DNA from: Brachypodium distachyon
Taxonomy: Eukaryota; Streptophyta; Magnoliopsida; Poales; Poaceae
Assembly: GCF_000005505.3 (NCBI RefSeq)
Contig: NC_016131.3
Coordinates: 9,941,501 to 10,005,500 of the forward strand
Direction of reading: 5' to 3'
Length of the DNA stretch: 64,000 nt
Shown here: positions 59,701 to 64,000 of the stretch, in pieces
How positions within the stretch are numbered: position 1 is the stretch's first letter
How the letters are laid out: each line of letters begins with the position of its first letter
Notes under the pieces: generated by a model
The model's database searches: none
Told to the model about the DNA's origin: nothing
What the model saw: the letters and a program-made list of their open reading frames with translations, nothing else
Position numbers and translations under genes: made by a program

Positions 59701-61130
59701 ATCAGGAATAACTGTCTGTTTTCCCCCTCAGGTATTCGGGATTACATTATCACACAATCGAAGTGCATTTGTGGAGTCAAGGTGCTTGCAGATGACCTCA
59801 TTCCCAATCACACACTTAGGAGCACAATCAGCAATCTATTAGCAACTAGGACTAGCAGCACTACAAGTGGTACAGGGAAGCACAGAAGTTCTTCAGGAAG
59901 CAACCCTGATCCCAAATCACAGAGCCACATCACTTCTACTGCCTTGGAAAGGGATATGAAGCAATGCACGGATAACCAGCTATCATCGGCTTCTCCTGAT
60001 GGTGGTGTTCAGGTTGCCACAGAAGATAATAAAGTGTCCTGGGCTCAGGAAAATTTGGATCAGAAGAGCAAAGCTGAAGACTCTGCAAGATGTTCAGTGC
60101 AAAAGGCTGTACCAAGTGCGAATGCCCTCAAACTGAAGGACGTAAGCGAATCAACTTTGAAGAACAGTACTATTTCAGGGGCACTTGAAGCAAAAGTTGC
60201 TAGAACTGATCAACTGAAGAAGAAGCGAAAGAAGGCAGACTCAACGAAGATTGTTCATTCAAACAATGCTAACTATGGCTACAACGTTCCATTTGACCCA
60301 GCATATTCCAACTCTGGGTACAACGTTCCATTTGACCCAGCATATTCCAACGCTTTCAACAGTGGATATCCTTGGGTAACCGAACCTTACATGTACGGTG
60401 CAATGGGCATGGCCTATGGCGGCTACCCTATGGGTCCATTTGGTGCCAATCCCTTTGGCAATATTCCACCGCAGGCCCTTGCAATGCAAGGCTATCCAGC
60501 AAGCTATCAAAAGTATGTATATTATCGATTATCAAACTTGTTTCTTTATTTTGTACTAGAAATGACCATAGGCATAGACATAAATATGTCATTGCAACAA
60601 CTTGGTTAAGCTCAGTTTGTAACCCTTCTTTGTATCATACTCGCCGTAGTCATGCATCTTACATTTTGATACTAATAATACATCATGTTGATTTTTTTAG
60701 CTGGGAGAACCATTCTGCACTACAACGTGAAGCTGAAACTTCTGCACGTTCGAGGCAAATCGGGATGTCAAAAGACTCCGCTCCTCAGCCCCGACCATCA
60801 GAGCACAGCCATCGTTTGGCCTCTCCTCTCCGCAGAGAGTCTAGGAACAGATCTCCTCTCAACGCAGAATCCAGGAGCAGATCTCCTCATCGCAGAGAGT
60901 CCAGGAACAGATCGAGGTCAAGACCGGAGAGGGACCATGGGCGTTATGACCGAGATTCCAACGACTATGATGAAGATCACCAAAGTAGGAAGAGAATACG
61001 CCTATCTTCTCCAATGGATGATGATAAACAGAGCAAGCGGAGGTCCAGACATAGTTCAAGCGACGATGAGCAGAATTTCAAGAGGCAATGGGGACGAAGA
61101 TCATCAGTCATCATGGCCACAAGGTCCTGA
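56790..61130 (+). CDS. DWNN/zinc-knuckle/RING ubiquitin ligase, RBBP6/PQT3-like, 7 exons
   Basis: Exons: 56790-56976, 58177-58273, 58584-58724, 58810-58871, 59150-59542, 59732-60512, 60701-61130; 2091 nt, 696 residues with consistent phases. Residues 1-80 are a DWNN ubiquitin-like domain (VYYKYKSAKE, SNAQTGEEY, VPQNVTVLVRR). Two CX2CX4HX4C zinc knuckles follow at 178-191 and 204-217, both ending PGHFIQHC. A RING/U-box-like finger spans 269-307 (CRLCNKVMADAVL...CDKC...CICG). The tail has a 13-residue tandem repeat (GYNVPFDPAYSN) and an Arg/Ser-rich region with RRESRNRSP repeats, then ends MATRS. Arabidopsis PQT3 is an E3 ligase acting on PRMT4b in oxidative stress, and yeast Mpe1 belongs to the mRNA 3'-end cleavage complex. 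Either role is inferred here. Most relatives show one knuckle, so the doubling is notable. Confidence 0.93.
58469..58500. repeat. (TC)n microsatellite in PQT3-like intron 2
   Basis: A tctctctc run of about 25 bases with one interruption, between exons 2 and 3. Confidence 0.85.
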
Positions 61131-61961
61131 ATAAAGCGGGAGAATTTCTTGCAGCATTGCTGATGTCCGAGGCAAGACTTGTTTCACTATTCGTGATTGT
61201 ATGTCTCAGGAAGCGAGGATGACTGAAAGCAGAGGGCAACTGTTTGCCTCTGGCAGAATTATAGTTATTATAATAACTATTGTTATACCAGATTGTAATA
61301 TATGAGCGTTTGCACTTCCCAGCTCTCTTCCTCTGTAATGCAATTCTTACCAAGATAAATAAAATTATCATTGTGTTCTGAGTTATCGTGTGCATTTCCG
61401 AAGTATGTTTCTCTTTGAGACCACTTTAGGTGAGCCTAGTAGGCTAATAGAAGCGGCATTATTGCAAACTCGGTAGTGCAATGTGATTGTCAGTTATGTA
61501 ATTGCTGCGATAACAAAATGATGCTATTATATTTGTATAAAAATATTCACTTATATTATGATTTTGTATCACGTAACTAAAAAATAAGTTGTAAATTTTT
61601 ATCATGATGATGCAACATATGCCATCTCTCTTCTCACTGTAACTGTACGAAGAGAGAAATATACGCCATATCTAACGGGAGAAATATATGCCAGCAAAAA
61701 GAAGTATTGTAACATCAAACGACATCATCGATTAATCAGAGGGTTAGAATGATCTTTTTCTAACAAGATGAATGCCTAAGCAGTTGCTTCTAGATAGAAT
61801 CAAACCTGTTGTATCGTGATCCTGACCCCGATCAAAAAAAAAATCAAACCTGTTGTATTTTTTTCTCTGAGAAGTCCGTCTTTCTCTCTTCATTATTCTA
61901 AAATTCCCTATCTTATGGATGGTAGAAATATGTGACATCATTTTTCAATGTTCATCTATCA

Positions 61962-62074
61962 CTCTTTCCATTTCATAATTCTTGTCTCAAATTTATCCAA
62001 AGCTGAATGTATCTATTTTTAAAAAATGTCTAGATACATGTAATATTTCGACGAGAATTATGAAACGGAAGAAG
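61962..62074. mobile_element. Stowaway-like MITE
   Basis: Starts ctctttccatttcataatt and ends with the inverted aattatgaaacggaagaag, followed by TA. It shares tctagatacatgtaatattt with the other copies. The left TA has changed to CA. Confidence 0.7.
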
Positions 62075-62439
62075 TATATTATACTATCTATTATTAACAG
62101 ACAATCCAACGGGAGACGTGCCCAGATTAGTCTTCCCGTGCGGCGCCCGTCTGAACCGTTAACTGATACCCGATCGATCCAATCTCACCCGATCTTCTCT
62201 CTCTCGCTCGCTTTTCCTCTCCCGATTCCCTTCCTCTCCTAACGCAGCGCCGCCCGTGATGTCCGGCAGCCTCGTCGCCTGCTTCCTCCCCGCGCCTGTT
62301 CTCTTCTGTGACAAGCCTGTAGGCCCCTCCGGCGACCACACCCCCCTCCCCCTCGGATCCAACGGCGTACTTGCCCATCACGTGACGGCGCGGGAGCCCG
62401 CTTCGGCGACTCGCTCCATGACTGGGACGGCGGAGCAGA

Positions 62440-62780
62440 GACCGGCAGGGCGGCGTCCAGACCGCGGCGGCGGAGAGCAGGGGGCGGCGGTGCGGCGTCC
62501 AGACTATGGCGGCACAGAGTAGGAGCGCGTGCGGCGCGGCCTCCAGTAGATGGCAGTGGAGCAGGGGCGCGGCGGTGCGGCCTCCAGTAGACGGCAGCGG
62601 AGCAGCGGGTCGGCGTACAGACTGAGGCGGCGGAGAGCAGGGGCGCGGCAGGACGGCGGCGCCACCGCCGTCGGAGCAAGGTACAACAGCGGCAGAGATC
62701 AGGGGAACGATCTCCAGTCCGCGGGCCGGCGTCCAGACCGTGGCCGCAGAGAGCAGGGGCGGGGGGCGTGACCTCCAGTC
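62440..62780. repeat. GC-rich degenerate tandem repeat, about 40-46 bp units
   Basis: About six units of the form cggc(g/c)t(c/a)cagac/tag ... ggcggagagcaggggcg. Units drift in length and sequence. A plus-strand frame (62740-62928) after the array encodes an acidic 62-residue stretch (PDLDGTDVGLNGDAEEDE) with no known family. Confidence 0.7.
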
Positions 62781-63084
62781 CACCGGGACGGCTGAACTTA
62801 TCGCAATGCTTCAACAGAGGGGAGCAGGCCCTGACCTGGATGGGACAGATGTCGGTCTCAATGGCGATGCAGAAGAGGATGAGATCACCAGCGACGGAGA
62901 GGACGAGGGGTGTCTCGACGTCGTTTAATAGGCTATCTGCTGCATTCATGCCGGCGCCTGAGCGCGCATTTTAGGCATCGAGATAGTATTTGTTAGCATC
63001 GATCGTCCGTTGCCAACCATTGTAGCTCGGATTGTCGTTTTTTTAAAGTCGTGCATTTTTTGAACCTAATTGTCAAATAGACAC

Positions 63085-63525
63085 ATTTAACCTGGTAAGT
63101 TGGCACTGTCAACCTGATAAATACACATCGGTAACCTGATAAATGCACACAGTTAACCTGGTAAACTAGGACCGTTAATCTGGTAAACACACATAGTTAA
63201 ACTGGTATTGGGACTGTTAACCTGGTAAGCACATATAGTTAACATGGTAAACTGGGACCGGTACCTGGTAAACTGGAACTGTCAATCTGACAAGCACACA
63301 TAGTTAACCTGGTACGCACACACAATTAACCTGGTAAACAAGTGACAATAACCTGGTAAAGAAGTGTTCTTAATTTGGTAAACAAGTGATATTAACCTGG
63401 TGAACAAGTGACTATAATTTGGTAACCAAAATGTGATACTTAAGTTAATCATGTGGCCATAATGTGGTAAACAAATGGTTCAATATGGTATACGTGTGGT
63501 CATAATCTGGTAAACTACGTGGTCA
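63085..63525. repeat. Minisatellite, ttaacctggtaaac-like unit of about 20 bp
   Basis: More than 20 imperfect copies of (g/t)ttaacctggtaaac with variable spacers. In the left half, copies with cacacatag and copies with tgggaccg alternate, giving a period of about 40 bp. The right half uses an aacaagtga spacer. Confidence 0.9.
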
Positions 63526-64000
63526 TAAGCCCATCTGTCGGGCCAACCTCTTTGCGCTGCCAGCTCACGCTTTTGGTTTTCTGTGTCCCCTTTCGGTTTG
63601 GCTCGCCCGCTCGTCTGCACGCCCCGGACATTCCGTGTCCCTTTTTGGTTTGGTTATTCATTTCGAGGTAGGATGGTATCTTATGAAAAATGATCCGATA
63701 ACAAAAGAGTACGAACTTTTTTGTTGAAAGTATTTGAGTAAAATCTAGTTTTAAAGTATGCGTTGATATGAATCTGAGGGTGAAGACGGATTGTGAATCG
63801 ATTCACGCCGTTTGAACTATAAAATATTTTGAATATACAAAATGAACAACTACAAAAATGCTCAAAATCAGCTTCTGTACCTAAAGAACTGCAACGAGAA
63901 ATTGCCCCAGCAGGGCCGCGCTCGCTCACGGCGCGCCTGTTGGGCTCGGTCGTCCCGCGGCCCACTCGTGCTGTCTATCCTGCCTGCTCCCGCCGTCCCG

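Larger units (their letters stand above)
61131..64000. other. Intergenic after the PQT3-like gene
   Basis: The first 230 bp are its 3' UTR, with an aataaa-type signal (gataaataaaatt) near 61356. Beyond it are a MITE (61962-62074), GC-rich tandem repeats and a minisatellite. Minus-strand frames over 62127-62949 are Pro/Arg-rich products of the tandem repeat and are not called as genes. Confidence 0.5.

Noticed and set aside
62127..62949. 218- and 236-codon minus-strand frames
   Set aside because: They are translations of the GC-rich tandem repeat, with repeating Pro/Ser/Leu/Ala phrases in several frames at once. Not a gene.
1..64000. CRISPR arrays, bacterial operons, tRNA and rRNA genes
   Set aside because: The tandem repeats present lack CRISPR structure and the genes are eukaryotic with introns. 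No tRNA or rRNA signature was recognised by eye; a tRNAscan run would be the proper test.

Overview
This window is nuclear DNA from a flowering plant, almost certainly a grass and probably from the cool-season (Pooideae) group. The grass signs are intron-rich genes with very GC-rich first exons, many short Stowaway-type MITEs with CTCCCTCCGT-like ends, a Mutator-like element (MULE), a Ty3/gypsy element with an antisense extra ORF, and an LTR-like repeat starting TGTGACGCCCC that resembles repeats I know from Triticeae. I cannot name the species. No prokaryotic, viral, rRNA, tRNA or CRISPR feature was seen.

Layout. 1-1541: intergenic. 1551-9966: an 8.4 kb MULE with about 118 bp terminal inverted repeats and a 9 bp target duplication (8 of 9 bases match). 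It carries a MURA-like transposase on the minus strand, with an Asp-to-Asn change at the presumed second catalytic position and a broken C-terminal tail. It also carries a plus-strand coiled-coil/tail-anchor ORF and a weaker minus-strand ORF. 10239-10529: a SAUR gene on the minus strand. 11740-14708: a repeat that looks like a solo LTR. 18205-18534: a second SAUR gene on the plus strand. 23270-30644: a 14-exon membralin gene whose introns hold a MITE, a 61 bp tandem duplication and an antisense ankyrin-gene relic. 32409-34725: a 9-exon At4g15545/NAIP-like gene. 35500-37462: an LBD (LOB-domain) transcription factor gene on the minus strand, convergent with the previous gene. 38-44 kb: intergenic with MITEs, a tandem repeat and a retroposon fragment. 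43988-47921: a 4-exon TSR2 gene (40S ribosome biogenesis) on the minus strand. 48180-48987: a LINE-like retroposon with an exact 11 bp target duplication. 49157 to about 56010: a 5'-truncated Ty3/gypsy element in minus orientation, with its 3' LTR, polypurine tract, decayed RNase H/integrase and a spliced antisense ORF. 56790-61130: a 7-exon DWNN/zinc-knuckle/RING ubiquitin ligase gene of the RBBP6/PQT3 type. 61.2-64 kb: intergenic with a MITE, GC-rich tandem repeats and a minisatellite.

The six host genes are ordinary, mostly single-copy plant functions and do not form a pathway: auxin-responsive growth (two SAURs), ER membrane quality control (membralin), an ER-body-related coiled-coil protein, boundary/organ development (LBD), ribosome assembly (TSR2) and ubiquitin ligation or mRNA 3' processing (PQT3-like). 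The transposable elements have filled the gaps and introns. The most unusual content is in the MULE (accessory ORFs, altered catalytic triad) and in the gypsy element, whose antisense gene keeps three intron positions and may use a TATA box inside the LTR. Exon boundaries were worked out by hand from splice signals, reading phase and family knowledge, with no transcript data.
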